DNA of 64,000 nucleotides from Gammaproteobacteria bacterium (GCA_018819515.1 JAHJPX010000003.1:62001-126000), one strand, 5' to 3'; positions 17,642 to 26,791 are shown, counted from the first letter of the stretch. Numbers and translations are program-made. The notes: generated from the sequence alone by a model not told the origin.

Positions 17642-19443
17642 TCATCCGACCGCAGGGGAACGACTCGGGTTTATTGCCGCGATCATGGGCTACCGCCGAA
17701 GTCGACGACGACCATTTGTTGCGTTTCGGACTCGATGCGCGCGCCAGATCGGGGCTGCACGCCTGTTTCCGCCGCACTGACGGCGAGGATGCGGCGTCCC
17801 GGCGCGGTGAGGCCCTGTTCACGGCCTTGACCGAGTCCGACGTGCATAGCGCTGCCGACAATGTTGCCCTGCGGCAGTTCATCGACGTGTTCGCCGAGAT
17901 GCCGGAGGTCGATTTCTCGCCCGAGTGGCTGGAGCGGCTGGAAAGCCGGTGGCGCCAGTTGCGACAGGCCGGTTGCAGCGAAGACATGCCGTTGCGCGTG
18001 GTCCAGGCGATGGTTGTCCATGCCAGCCGGGAACTGCTTGCGGGACGATCGGCACTGTCCGCGCTGGAAGTCGAAATCGTCACCGCGCTGTCGGCAGGTG
18101 GTATCTGCATTGCCGAGAGCCTGACGCGCGCGGGGCGGCGCGAGTCGTGTGCGGCCGTGATCGACAACCTGACCGCGATCGGCGCCGGAGACGTGCTGCT
18201 TGAAGGCCTGTCCGCGGCGCTTCGGGAGGCCGGCGGCAAGGATGTGGGGCTGTTGTCCGTGCGCCTGCGCATGCGTTCGGGAACGCTGACGCTGGGGCGG
18301 GATCAGCGCGACGTGCTGATGGATGCCGCTGTCCAGCGGATTGGCGCGGCGATGCGGGCGGAGGATGTCGTCGTCCGTACCGACCTGCATTCCTGCGCGG
18401 TGATACTGACCAACCTGCAGACGCATGCGCAAGTGCAATTGGCTGCGGCCAAGGTTTCGCAATTGCTGGAACAGCCGTTGCCGGTACAGGGCACGAATGT
18501 GCGCGCCACGTTCCTGGTCGGCGCCGTATGGGCGCCGGCGCATGGAGAGTCCGCCGAGGAGCTTATTCGCTGTGCCGACATCTCTATCGAGGCGGCCGAT
18601 CGCGAAGATCGGTCGATCGTGCTTTTCGACGACCGGATGCTGGCCGCGGCCCGTCACGAGGCAATGATCGAAAAAGAGTTCGTGGTCGCCATGGAGAATG
18701 GTCAGCTTCAGGCGCATGTGCAACCTCAGATCGATCTCGCTTCGTGGCGATGCATTGGCGGCGAAGTGCTGCTGCGCTGGACCGATAGCGCCGGCAATGA
18801 GGTGCCCGCGGCGAGCATTCCCGAGGTGGCCCTGCGTGTCGGCGCGGCGGCACAGCTCACCCGCTGGCTGGTATTCGGCGCTTGCCGGGTACTCAACGAC
18901 CTGGTCAAGGCGGGCATCGACATGCAACTGAGCGTGAACCTGATGGCTCGCGATGTGATGGATCCGGAGTTACCCTTGCTCGTCGAGCAGGCGATCAAGT
19001 TCTGGCGCGTACCCCCGGAAAAACTGGTCTTCGAACTGATCGAGAGCGCCGTCCTTGAAGATCCCGGCGTTGGCGCCGAGGTGATGACCCGGCTGATCGA
19101 ACTTGGCGTTTCGACGTCGATCGACGACTTCGGCATCGGCTACTCGTCGATTCTCTACCTGCGGCGTTTACCACTGGACGAACTGAAAATCGACAGGGCT
19201 TTTGTGGATGTCATGTTCCGCTCCAATGAAGACCGGGAAATTGTCGCGACGCTGATCCGGCTGGCGCATGGTCTCGGCCTGCATGTCGTCGCCGAAGGCG
19301 TCGAGAATGAGGAGACCATGAATTTGTTGTGCGAAATGGGGTGCGATCGCGCCCAGGGCTACTGGATCAGTCGCGCCATGCCGGCAAGTGCTTTGCCGGA
19401 ATGGTTCGAGAACTGGAATCGGCGACACGCTTCTGCCGACTGA
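17638..19443 (+). CDS. EAL domain protein with degenerate GGDEF domain
   Basis: 601 residues from a TTG start that overlaps the previous stop (TTGA). The first 170 residues are of unknown fold. About 170-330 resembles GGDEF but has RTDLHSCAVIL where RxGGDEFxxLL is expected, so diguanylate cyclase activity is unlikely. The EAL domain (about 345-595) has GGEVLLRW (EVL in place of EAL, glutamate kept), NLMARD, FELIESAVLED, DDFGIGYSS, LKIDRAF and VAEGVENEE, so cyclic di-GMP phosphodiesterase activity remains plausible. It is translationally coupled to the degenerate HD-GYP gene, suggesting a joint signalling module. Confidence 0.86.
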   Translation: MIIRPQGNDSGLLPRSWATAEVDDDHLLRFGLDARARSGLHACFRRTDGEDAASRRGEALFTALTESDVHSAADNVALRQFIDVFAEMPEVDFSPEWLERLESRWRQLRQAGCSEDMPLRVVQAMVVHASRELLAGRSALSALEVEIVTALSAGGICIAESLTRAGRRESCAAVIDNLTAIGAGDVLLEGLSAALREAGGKDVGLLSVRLRMRSGTLTLGRDQRDVLMDAAVQRIGAAMRAEDVVVRTDLHSCAVILTNLQTHAQVQLAAAKVSQLLEQPLPVQGTNVRATFLVGAVWAPAHGESAEELIRCADISIEAADREDRSIVLFDDRMLAAARHEAMIEKEFVVAMENGQLQAHVQPQIDLASWRCIGGEVLLRWTDSAGNEVPAASIPEVALRVGAAAQLTRWLVFGACRVLNDLVKAGIDMQLSVNLMARDVMDPELPLLVEQAIKFWRVPPEKLVFELIESAVLEDPGVGAEVMTRLIELGVSTSIDDFGIGYSSILYLRRLPLDELKIDRAFVDVMFRSNEDREIVATLIRLAHGLGLHVVAEGVENEETMNLLCEMGCDRAQGYWISRAMPASALPEWFENWNRRHASAD

Positions 19444-19449
19444 GATTGT

Positions 19450-20295
19450 CTAGCCCTGGCCACCTTCCGTAAGATCAAAGCGGGCGTCGTGATCGATCGC
19501 CAACGCGTCGGCCAGAAACGGGAGCACTCCGTGCAAGGTTTCGGCCAGCGTCCATGGCGGGTTGACGAGGAACACGCCGCTGCCATGCATTCCAAAGCCG
19601 TCCGCCTGGGGCGCCTTCACGGTGAGACGGGCGTCTAGCCACTTCGGCGCCAGCTTTTTGAGCTTTTCCGGCAATTCGCGCGCGTCGCCGCGCTGAAGTT
19701 GCGGATACCAGACGGCGAAGGTTCCGGTCGCGAAGCGCGAAATTCCTTCCTTGAGGGCGGCGACTACGCGCACGTAGTCGCGCTTGTCCTCGTAGGCGGG
19801 ATCGATCAGCACCAATCCGCGCCGCGGGGGCGGCGGTAAAACGGACTTGATTTCATGGAAGCCGTCGGCCTGACGAATCGCGACGCGGGCGCCGGCCTTG
19901 GCGAAGGTCTTCTCCAGCTGGCGGACGTCGCTACCGTGAAGTTCGAACAGTCGCAGGCGATCTTCAATGCGCATGTTTTCATAGGCGAGCCATGGCGAGC
20001 CGGGATAATGGCGCAGTCGGCCGTCCGAATTCATGGCGCGCACCTGGGCGACGTAGGCTGCGACGGCGGCCGGCAGGCCGTCATCCTGCCAGAGTCGCCC
20101 GATCCCGGTTTCGAACTCCGCCGTTTTCACCGCTTGTTCGGAGTCGAGCAGGTAGCGGCCCGCGCCGGCATGCGTGTCGACGAACCAGTATGGCTTCTCC
20201 TTTTGGTTCATGTGGCCGAGCAGTTGCAGCAGGATGCAGTGCTTGAGGACATCGGCGTGGTTGCCGGCGTGAAAGGCGTGGCGATAACTGAGCAT
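19450..20295 (-). CDS. rlmJ: 23S rRNA (adenine2030-N6)-methyltransferase RlmJ
   Basis: 281 residues from ATG 20295, chosen because MLSYRHAFHAGNHADVLKH is the family N-terminus; a longer upstream frame would overlap rluF. Motifs include FVDTHAGAGRY (SAM binding), LIDPAYEDKRDY (the DPPY-like catalytic motif) and GSGVFLVNPPW. RlmJ methylates A2030 of 23S rRNA. It diverges from rluF with 35 bases between start codons. Confidence 0.94.
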   Translation of the reverse strand: MLSYRHAFHAGNHADVLKHCILLQLLGHMNQKEKPYWFVDTHAGAGRYLLDSEQAVKTAEFETGIGRLWQDDGLPAAVAAYVAQVRAMNSDGRLRHYPGSPWLAYENMRIEDRLRLFELHGSDVRQLEKTFAKAGARVAIRQADGFHEIKSVLPPPPRRGLVLIDPAYEDKRDYVRVVAALKEGISRFATGTFAVWYPQLQRGDARELPEKLKKLAPKWLDARLTVKAPQADGFGMHGSGVFLVNPPWTLAETLHGVLPFLADALAIDHDARFDLTEGGQG

Positions 20296-20330
20296 GCGTG
20301 GGCGCGACGGGCGGGCGGTAGAATCGTGGC

Positions 20331-21191
20331 ATGAATGATACGTCAGCCCCGCCGCCGGGACGCCCTGGGGCGGGCGCGAAGATTCGCGTTCGCAGGGCGA
20401 ACGCCGATACCGGTGCCCGGCCGGGACAGCCTCCCGCCGTCGCGCGCTCCGCACAGACCGCGGAGGGGGGGGAACGCGTTTCCAAATTGATGGCCGCGCG
20501 CGGGCTTTGCTCGCGGCGGGAGGCCGACGCCTACATCGAGCAGGGTCTGGTGTTCGTCAACGGCGAACGGGTGACTCAGTTGGGAACGCGGGCGGCGCCT
20601 GACGCTGCGATTACGATGGCCGGCGAGGCCCGGGCGCGGCAGGAAAACCAGGCGACGATCCTGTTGCACAAACCCGTCGGTTACGTCTCCGGCCAGGCCG
20701 AGGACGGCTACAAGCCCGCTGTGACGCTGATTTCGGCACGCAGCCAATGGGCGGAGGACCGCGGTCGACGTTTCCAGCCGGCCTGCCTGAAAGGGCTCGC
20801 GCCCGCCGGACGGCTCGACATCGATTCGACGGGACTACTCGTGCTGACGCAGGACGGTCGTGTCGCCCGGCAGCTGATCGGCGAGGATTCGAGCGTCGAA
20901 AAGGAATACCTGGTGCGCGTTTCGGGTACGCTGGACGAACGCGGATTGAAGCTGCTCAATCACGGCCTGTCGCTGGACGACCGGCAACTGCGGCCGGCGC
21001 GCGTCGAGCGGTTGAACGAGGATCAGTTGCGTTTTGTGCTGCGCGAAGGCCGCAAGCGGCAGATTCGTCGCATGTGCGAACTGGTCGGACTGAAGGTGAC
21101 CGGCCTCAAGCGGGTACGTATCGGCAGGGTGTGCCTGGGGGATCTGCCGCCCGGCCAATGGCGCTTTCTGAAAAAAGGGGAACGATTCTGA
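20331..21191 (+). CDS. rluF: 23S rRNA pseudouridine synthase, RluF type
   Basis: 286 residues. An S4 domain (VSKLMAARGLCSRREADAYIEQG) follows a roughly 45-residue proline-rich N-terminal extension, then the RsuA/RluB/E/F catalytic core with the aspartate in GRLDIDSTGLLVLTQDG and EGRKRQIRRMCELVG. Closest in appearance to RluF, which modifies U2604. A TAGAAT -10 box at 20319-20324 would start transcription near the first ATG, so either the mRNA is leaderless or the true start is further in. The stop shares one base with the next start. Confidence 0.86.
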   Translation: MNDTSAPPPGRPGAGAKIRVRRANADTGARPGQPPAVARSAQTAEGGERVSKLMAARGLCSRREADAYIEQGLVFVNGERVTQLGTRAAPDAAITMAGEARARQENQATILLHKPVGYVSGQAEDGYKPAVTLISARSQWAEDRGRRFQPACLKGLAPAGRLDIDSTGLLVLTQDGRVARQLIGEDSSVEKEYLVRVSGTLDERGLKLLNHGLSLDDRQLRPARVERLNEDQLRFVLREGRKRQIRRMCELVGLKVTGLKRVRIGRVCLGDLPPGQWRFLKKGERF

Positions 21192-22234
21192 TGGACGACG
21201 CAAACAGCAATTCCGGCGCCGGATGCGAGGCGTCGCCACTTCGTCCGGACATCACGCCGAGTGCGATCGTCAGATACCTTGACCAGTACGTCATCGGCCA
21301 GGACGAGGCCAAAAAGACCATGGCGGTCGCTGTCTACGCGCATTACCGCAAGGTGGGGCCCGCCCGGGCCGAAGCCGCGACGACCACCAAGAGCAACGTG
21401 CTGATGGTCGGACCGACCGGAACGGGCAAGACGCTGATGTGCGAAACGCTGTCGCGCGCCATCGACGTGCCCTTCGTTACCGCCGATGCGCCGTCGCTGG
21501 CGCAGACGCAGTATGTCGGCGACGAAATCGAGGCCATGCTGGAACGGCTGGTCGACCGGGCCGATGGCGACGTTCTGCGGGCACGACGTGGCATCATCTT
21601 CATCGACGAAGTCGACAAACTCAAGGCGGTCGGTGGTCAGGGACGCGGCGTCAGTGGCGAAGCGGTGCAGAACGCGCTGCTCAAGATCATGGAGGGTGCG
21701 CCGGTCAAGTTGCGCGACGGGCGTTACATCGACACGACGGACGTCCTGTTCATATGTGGCGGCGCCTTTGTCGGACTCGACCAGATTCTCACCCGCACCC
21801 ATTCATTCGGCTTCATTGCCACTTCGGACGGCGAAAACCAGCGCATTCTCGATCGCCTCAACGCGCGGGTGAAGCCGACCGATCTCTTCGAGTTCGGGCT
21901 GATTCCGGAATTCGCCGGTCGCCTGCCCGTTGTAGCCCGTTTGGGCGACTTGTCGCGTGAGATGCTGATGCGCATCCTGGCCGAACCGCGCGACGCGATC
22001 TACAGGCAGTTTCGGGAACTGTTTCGCGCGGAAGGCGTCGATCTGGTTGTCGAGCCGCAGGTGATCGGCCAGATTGCCGATCTGGCGATCGAATACAAGA
22101 TAGGTGCACGTAGTCTGCGCGGCATTTTCGAGGAAATGATCACGCCGGCGCTGTACGTGGTTCCGGACCGCAAGGACATTCGGCGGGTGGTGTTCCGCTC
22201 GCTGTTCGAGGACGCGGACTTCGTCTGTGGCTGA
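21191..22234 (+). CDS. ClpX-like AAA+ ATPase lacking the zinc-binding domain
   Basis: 347 residues. It matches the ClpX AAA+ core: ITPSAIVRYLDQYVIGQDEAKKTMAVAVYAHYR, Walker A GPTGTGKT, Walker B IIFIDEVDK, and the C-terminal small domain with GARSLRGIFEEMITPALY. The N-terminal C4 zinc domain that binds adaptors in ClpX (about 60 residues) is absent. The pore loop that reads GYVG in ClpX is QYVG here, and the RKH loop region is replaced (KLRDGRYIDTTD). It is probably a paralogue of the housekeeping clpX rather than a truncation, since the ATG is well placed one base from rluF. Whether it partners ClpP is unknown. Confidence 0.85.
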   Translation: MDDANSNSGAGCEASPLRPDITPSAIVRYLDQYVIGQDEAKKTMAVAVYAHYRKVGPARAEAATTTKSNVLMVGPTGTGKTLMCETLSRAIDVPFVTADAPSLAQTQYVGDEIEAMLERLVDRADGDVLRARRGIIFIDEVDKLKAVGGQGRGVSGEAVQNALLKIMEGAPVKLRDGRYIDTTDVLFICGGAFVGLDQILTRTHSFGFIATSDGENQRILDRLNARVKPTDLFEFGLIPEFAGRLPVVARLGDLSREMLMRILAEPRDAIYRQFRELFRAEGVDLVVEPQVIGQIADLAIEYKIGARSLRGIFEEMITPALYVVPDRKDIRRVVFRSLFEDADFVCG

Positions 22235-22295
22235 AACAGGCGGTAGAATGCACATTCAAGCCATGGGCGGCGAATATGTCGCCGGCCGATATCCG

Positions 22296-22319
22296 AAGGC
22301 GAACCATGGTTCGCCTTTT
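22296..22319 (+). terminator. Palindromic hairpin with T-run after the ClpX-like gene
   Basis: AAGGCGAACC and GGTTCGCCTT form a perfect 10-base stem around AT, followed by TTTT (the last two pair). It sits between the ClpX-like gene and ppiD and fits an intrinsic terminator, though the loop is only two bases. Confidence 0.6.
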
Positions 22320-22335
22320 CTCATGAAAGTCGAGC

Positions 22336-24237
22336 ATGTTCGATAGCGTTCGTAACAACAAGAAGATCGTCCAGGTCATTCTGGCCCTGATCATCCTGCC
22401 TTTCGCCTTCTGGGGGGTCGAGTCCTACATCAGCAATGCCGGCGGCGGCAGCGATACGGTAGCGACCGTCGGCAGCAGCAAGATATCGCGCGCCGAGTTT
22501 CTGGAAGCGCTGCGCGAGCAGCAGGATCGACTGCGCCCGGCGCTCGGCGGGCGCGACCCGGCGCTGCTCGACAGCCCGGAATTGCGGCGCGCCGTGCTGG
22601 ACAATCTGATTCAGCGCCGCCTGATGGACATGCACGCGGCCAGCCTGAAGCTGTCGGTAAGCAACGAGCAACTGGCGGGTTTCATCGCGTCGGTGCCGCA
22701 GTTGCAGGAGGATGGAAAGTTTTCGCCACAGCGTTATGAACAACTGATCGCGGCGCAGGGCAAGAGCAAGGCGATGTTCGAATTCGAGGTCCGGCACGAC
22801 ATGACCATCCAGCAGGCGATCGCCGCGGTCGGCAACGCTTCGCTGGTCAGCCGCGCGGGCGCCGATCGCTGGCTTGCGGCCCAATTGGAAGAGCGCACGG
22901 TCAGCGAGTTTCTCTTGCACCCGGATCCCTTTCTGGTCAAGGCGAAGGTGACTCCCGACGCCGTCAAGGCCTACTACGAAGCGAATCTAAAAAAGTTCGA
23001 GCTGCCTGAGCAAGTGCGTGTCGAGTACGTTGTCCTGAGCCGAGCCAAGCTGGCCGAGCAGGTCTCTGTCAGCAATGACGAGATCAAGGAATGGTATGCG
23101 GCGCATCCCGAGCGCTACCAGCAGCCGGAAGAGCGTCGCGCCAGTCATATTCTGGTCGCGCTCGACGCCAAGGCCCCTGACAAGGACGTCAAGGCGGCGG
23201 AAGCGAAGGCAGCGGAGGTGCTGGCCGAAGTGAAAAAGGCGCCCGGTGACTTCGGGCGCCTGGCGCAACAGTACTCGCAGGATCCCGGTTCCGCCGCAAG
23301 GGGTGGCGATCTCGACTGGTTTGGCCGTGGCGCCATGGTCAAGGCGTTCGAAGACGCGGTGTTCTCGATGAAGGAGGGGCAGGTGTCGGACGTGGTGCGT
23401 TCGGACTTCGGCCTGCACATCATCAAGTTAACGGGTATTCACCCCGAGCGCAGTCGGTCGCTCAGTGAGGTGAGTGGCGAGATCACCGCGGAATTGAAGG
23501 CGCAGAAGGCAGCGAAGGAATACGCCGAGCTCGCGGAGTCGTTCAGTAATATGGTTTATGAACAGCCCGACAGTCTGGCGCCCGCCGCCGAGAAGTTCAA
23601 GCTTGTCATCGAGAATAGCGACTGGCTGGCGAAGGGCGGGAATGCCGGTGCGCCGTTTTCGGACCCGAAGCTGATGGCTGCGCTGTTTTCCGACGACGCG
23701 ATCAAGGGCAAGCACAATACGGAGGCGATAGAGGTATCGCCGAACGTCCTGGTGTCGGCGCGCATCACCGAGCACAGGCCGGCCGCCCAGCAGCCTCTGG
23801 ATACTGTGTCGCCAACGATCGCGAAGTTCCTTGCGCAGCAGGAGGCTGTCCAACTGGCAATCAAGGATGGCGAACAGAAGCTGGCGGCTCTGCTCAAGGG
23901 CGAGAAGGTAAATATCGCATGGGGCAAACCGCAGACGGTGATCAAGGGCATGCCTGGCGATATGCCGGCGATGGCGGTCGACGCCATGTTCAAGGCCGAC
24001 GTGGCCAAACTGCCGGCCTATTCGGGCGCGGCGGGATCCGGCGGCTATGCGTTGTTCCGCGTCTCACAGGTGAAACGCTTCGATGCGGATGCGCCCGAAA
24101 CTCCGCAGGCACGCGCGATGCGCGGCGAATATGCGCGGCTGGTGGCGGAAGAGGAGTTCTCCGCCTGGCTGGCGAATCTGCGGAGCCTGTATCCGATCGA
24201 GGTCAACGAGGCCGCGCTCGACCGTCGGGAAGGTTAG
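22336..24237 (+). CDS. ppiD: Peptidyl-prolyl isomerase D (membrane-anchored periplasmic chaperone)
   Basis: 633 residues, the standard PpiD size. The N-terminus MFDSVRNNKKIVQVILALIILPFAFWG gives a single membrane anchor, followed by a SurA-N-like region and a parvulin PpiC domain at about 260-365 (RRASHILVALDAKA, ARGGDLDWFGRG, VVRSDFGLHIIKLTG). A second, inactive parvulin-like segment follows. PpiD sits at the Sec translocon in the periplasm and assists outer-membrane protein folding. The 3' end overlaps convergent fabI by 4 bases. Confidence 0.93.
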   Translation: MFDSVRNNKKIVQVILALIILPFAFWGVESYISNAGGGSDTVATVGSSKISRAEFLEALREQQDRLRPALGGRDPALLDSPELRRAVLDNLIQRRLMDMHAASLKLSVSNEQLAGFIASVPQLQEDGKFSPQRYEQLIAAQGKSKAMFEFEVRHDMTIQQAIAAVGNASLVSRAGADRWLAAQLEERTVSEFLLHPDPFLVKAKVTPDAVKAYYEANLKKFELPEQVRVEYVVLSRAKLAEQVSVSNDEIKEWYAAHPERYQQPEERRASHILVALDAKAPDKDVKAAEAKAAEVLAEVKKAPGDFGRLAQQYSQDPGSAARGGDLDWFGRGAMVKAFEDAVFSMKEGQVSDVVRSDFGLHIIKLTGIHPERSRSLSEVSGEITAELKAQKAAKEYAELAESFSNMVYEQPDSLAPAAEKFKLVIENSDWLAKGGNAGAPFSDPKLMAALFSDDAIKGKHNTEAIEVSPNVLVSARITEHRPAAQQPLDTVSPTIAKFLAQQEAVQLAIKDGEQKLAALLKGEKVNIAWGKPQTVIKGMPGDMPAMAVDAMFKADVAKLPAYSGAAGSGGYALFRVSQVKRFDADAPETPQARAMRGEYARLVAEEEFSAWLANLRSLYPIEVNEAALDRREG

Positions 24238-25034
24238 GCGGGCATCGGATCGGCGTTGCCGAGGGCGGTGGTGTTCAAGCCACCGTCCACATACATGATT
24301 TCCCCGGTAATGCCGCTGGCCAGGTCGGAAAGCATGAACGCCGCGGCATTGCCGACTTCCTCGATGGTGACGTTGCGCCGCAGCGGTGCGTGGTGGGAGT
24401 TGTAGGCCAGCAGCTTGCCGAAGTTGCCGATGCCCGAGGCCGCCAGAGTCTTGATCGGGCCAGCCGAAATGGCGTTGGCGCGAATTCCCTGCGGGCCGAG
24501 GCAGAACGCCAGATAGCGCGTCGCTGCTTCCAGGCTGGCCTTGGCCAGACCCATGGTGTTGTAGTTGGGCATGGTGCGCTCGGCGCCGAGATAAGTGAGC
24601 GCCAGCAGGGCCGGTTTGTTCCCCTTCAGGAGCAGTGGCCGGGCAGCTTTGGCCAGCGCCGGATAGCTGTACGACGATACGTCGTGGGCGATACGGAAGG
24701 ATTCGCGGGAAATGCCATCGAGAAAGTCGCCTTCGATGGCTTCGGTCGGTGCATAGGCGATCGAATGCACGAGGCCATCGAGGCCTTCCCAGCCTTTGCC
24801 CAGCTCCTCGAACAGGGCGTTGATTTGTTCGTCGTCCGAGACGTCGCAGGGAAATATCAGGTGGCTGCCAAGCTCATCGGCGAACTTGGCGAGGCGGTCC
24901 TTGAAGCGATCGTTCTGATAGGTGAATGCGAGGCGCGCGCCTTCGCGCTGGCAGGCCTTGGCGATGCCGTAGGCGATCGAGCGGTTGGACAGCAGACCGG
25001 TAATGAGAATGCGCTTGCCGGCTAGAAAGCCCAT
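24234..25034 (-). CDS. fabI: Enoyl-ACP reductase FabI
   Basis: 266 residues. It starts MGFLAGKRILITGLLSNRSIAYGIAKA, the divergent short-chain-dehydrogenase nucleotide motif of FabI. The catalytic pair is Tyr in MPNYNTMGLAKAS with Lys six residues on, and the C-terminal motif ITGEIMYVDGGLNTTALG is present. FabI performs the last reduction in each fatty-acid elongation cycle using NAD(P)H. A TATAAT box lies upstream at 25065-25070. Monocistronic. Confidence 0.96.
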   Translation of the reverse strand: MGFLAGKRILITGLLSNRSIAYGIAKACQREGARLAFTYQNDRFKDRLAKFADELGSHLIFPCDVSDDEQINALFEELGKGWEGLDGLVHSIAYAPTEAIEGDFLDGISRESFRIAHDVSSYSYPALAKAARPLLLKGNKPALLALTYLGAERTMPNYNTMGLAKASLEAATRYLAFCLGPQGIRANAISAGPIKTLAASGIGNFGKLLAYNSHHAPLRRNVTIEEVGNAAAFMLSDLASGITGEIMYVDGGLNTTALGNADPMPA

Positions 25035-25064
25035 CGTTTTTCCCCTGTTGGTTGAACGGCGCGG

Positions 25065-25070
25065 ATTATA
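25065..25070 (-). promoter_or_regulatory. Sigma-70 -10 box for fabI
   Basis: On the minus strand this reads TATAAT, 31 bases before the fabI ATG. I do not see a convincing -35. Confidence 0.5.
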
Positions 25071-25239
25071 GCGGATGCGATAAGCTGGCCCTTCATGCGA
25101 ATCTTATCGACTGTCGCCGCCCAGCCGCTCTTGTCGCTTCTTTTCGCCCCGTGCGGCGGAGCTTTGGCTACCGGCCAGTCAGGCCCATCGTTTGCCCGAA
25201 AAATTGCACCTATCCACGACATGATGTGGGTCGATACAT

Positions 25240-25255
25240 TGTGAAGTATACGACA
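25240..25255 (+). promoter_or_regulatory. NifA upstream activator site (nifV operon)
   Basis: TGTGAAGTATACGACA is TGT-N10-ACA, the NifA enhancer consensus. It is 51 bases upstream of the -24 GG of a sigma-54 promoter. The surrounding 297-base gap between fabI and nifV contains otherwise only the fabI promoter and AT-rich sequence. Confidence 0.75.
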
Positions 25256-25303
25256 AATAGCAGCATGACGATTGTAACATCATGAAGTAAAAGAGAATAT
25301 TGC

Positions 25304-25320
25304 CAGGCATCGTATTTGCT
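25304..25320 (+). promoter_or_regulatory. Sigma-54 -24/-12 promoter for nifVWZM
   Basis: GG at 25306-25307 and GC at 25318-25319 with exactly 10 bases between, in the context CAGGCATCGTATTTGCT. It predicts transcription start near 25331. Confidence 0.72.
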
Positions 25321-25331
25321 CACATTGAGGC

Positions 25332-26468
25332 ATGAATTCCTTGATGTCTTCTGCCATGTCGATCGTCGTAAACGACACCACGCTGCGCGACGGTGAGCAG
25401 TCGGCGGGCGTCGCGTTTTCGATCGACGAAAAGCTCGATATCGCCCGTCGCCTGGATGCGCTGGGTGTGCCCGAGATGGAAGTCGGCATTCCGGCCATGG
25501 GCGCGACGGAGCGCGAGAGCATTCGCGCCGTGGCGAATCTCGGCCTATCGGCTCGGCTGATGGTCTGGAGCCGCATGCATACTGCCGACATTGCGGCTTG
25601 CGCGGGGCTTGGTGCACAACTGATCGATATCTCGGTGCCGGCGTCGGATCAGCATCTGCGTTCCAAATTGCGCCGCGACCGCGACTGGCTGCTGGCGGAA
25701 ATTCCGCGCCATGTCCGCTACGCGCTCGATCTTGGTCTCGACGTATGCATCGGCGGAGAAGATGCCTCGCGAGCCGACCTCGATTTTCTCAAGCGCATCG
25801 TCGAAGTCGCGCAGGCGGCCGGTGCGCGCCGCTTCCGTTTTGCCGATACGCTCGGCGTGCTCGATCCGTTCTCCACCTACGAGCGTATCGGTGCCTTGCG
25901 CGCGGCCAGCGACATCGAGATCGAGATGCACGCGCATGACGATCTCGGCATGGCGACCGCCAATACCCTGGCGGCTGCCAAGGCCGGTGCCACGCATGTG
26001 AATACCACCGTCAACGGACTCGGCGAGCGGGCGGGCAACGCGCCGCTCGAAGAAGTCGTGATCGGTCTGCACCGCTGCCATGGCATTGAGACCGGAGTGG
26101 ACCTGCGCGATTTTCCGCCGTTGTCGGCGCGTGTCGCCAGTGCTTCCGGCCGCCCGGTGGGCTGGCAGAAGAGCTTGGTCGGCGAGGGCGTGTTCACCCA
26201 CGAAGCCGGCATCCATGTCGACGGCCTGATCAAGCATCCCGACAACTACCAGGGCTTCGATCCGCAACTGGTCGGGCGCGAACACCGCATCGTGCTTGGC
26301 AAACATTCCGGTCGCCGTGCCGTACAACTGGTCATGGCGCGCCTGGGCCGCCTGCTCGACGACGTTGAAGCCGATTCACTGCTCGACCGCGTGCGCGGCT
26401 TTGTCGCCGCGTACAAGCGGCCGCCGACCGACCTCGAATTGCTGCAACGGCTGATGGAGGCATCATGA
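25332..26468 (+). CDS. nifV: Homocitrate synthase NifV
   Basis: 378 residues from the first ATG. NifV condenses acetyl-CoA with 2-oxoglutarate to homocitrate, the organic ligand of FeMo-co. Signature residues: VNDTTLRDGEQSAGVAF at the N-terminus, EMHAHDDLGMATAN (metal-binding histidines) and VNGLGERAGNAPLEEV. The sigma-54 promoter predicts transcription start at about 25331, right at this ATG, so ATG 25344 or 25356 (MSIVVNDTTLRDG, matching the family start) may be the true start. It overlaps nifW by 4 bases and heads nifV-nifW-nifZ-nifM. Confidence 0.95.
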   Translation: MNSLMSSAMSIVVNDTTLRDGEQSAGVAFSIDEKLDIARRLDALGVPEMEVGIPAMGATERESIRAVANLGLSARLMVWSRMHTADIAACAGLGAQLIDISVPASDQHLRSKLRRDRDWLLAEIPRHVRYALDLGLDVCIGGEDASRADLDFLKRIVEVAQAAGARRFRFADTLGVLDPFSTYERIGALRAASDIEIEMHAHDDLGMATANTLAAAKAGATHVNTTVNGLGERAGNAPLEEVVIGLHRCHGIETGVDLRDFPPLSARVASASGRPVGWQKSLVGEGVFTHEAGIHVDGLIKHPDNYQGFDPQLVGREHRIVLGKHSGRRAVQLVMARLGRLLDDVEADSLLDRVRGFVAAYKRPPTDLELLQRLMEAS

Positions 26469-26791
26469 GTACGGACCCATACGATTTCGAAGATGAAACC
26501 GCCGACTGCGAGAGCGCCGAGGATTTTCTCGAGCACTTCGCCATTCCCTTCGAGCGCGCGGTGGTACATGTCAATCGCCTGCACATCCTGCAGCGGTTCC
26601 ACAACTATCTCGATGTGCATGCCACGGACGGTACGACCGGCTACGACGAATATCGCGGCTGGTTGCTGCGCGCCTACGAGGACTTCGTCCAGTCCGACGC
26701 GCTGACGGAAAAGGTGTTCAGCGTCCATCAACGCGCGGCCGGCATTGCCAAGGTTTCCATCGGCTCCATCGGACGCGGCAAGCCGACATGA
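26465..26791 (+). CDS. nifW: Nitrogenase-stabilizing/protective protein NifW
   Basis: 108 residues with CESAEDFLEHFAIPFERAVVHVNRLHILQRFHNYL, the hallmark of NifW. NifW is associated with the MoFe protein, during maturation or oxygen protection. The start overlaps nifV (ATGA) and the stop overlaps nifZ (ATGA). Confidence 0.95.
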   Translation: MSTDPYDFEDETADCESAEDFLEHFAIPFERAVVHVNRLHILQRFHNYLDVHATDGTTGYDEYRGWLLRAYEDFVQSDALTEKVFSVHQRAAGIAKVSIGSIGRGKPT

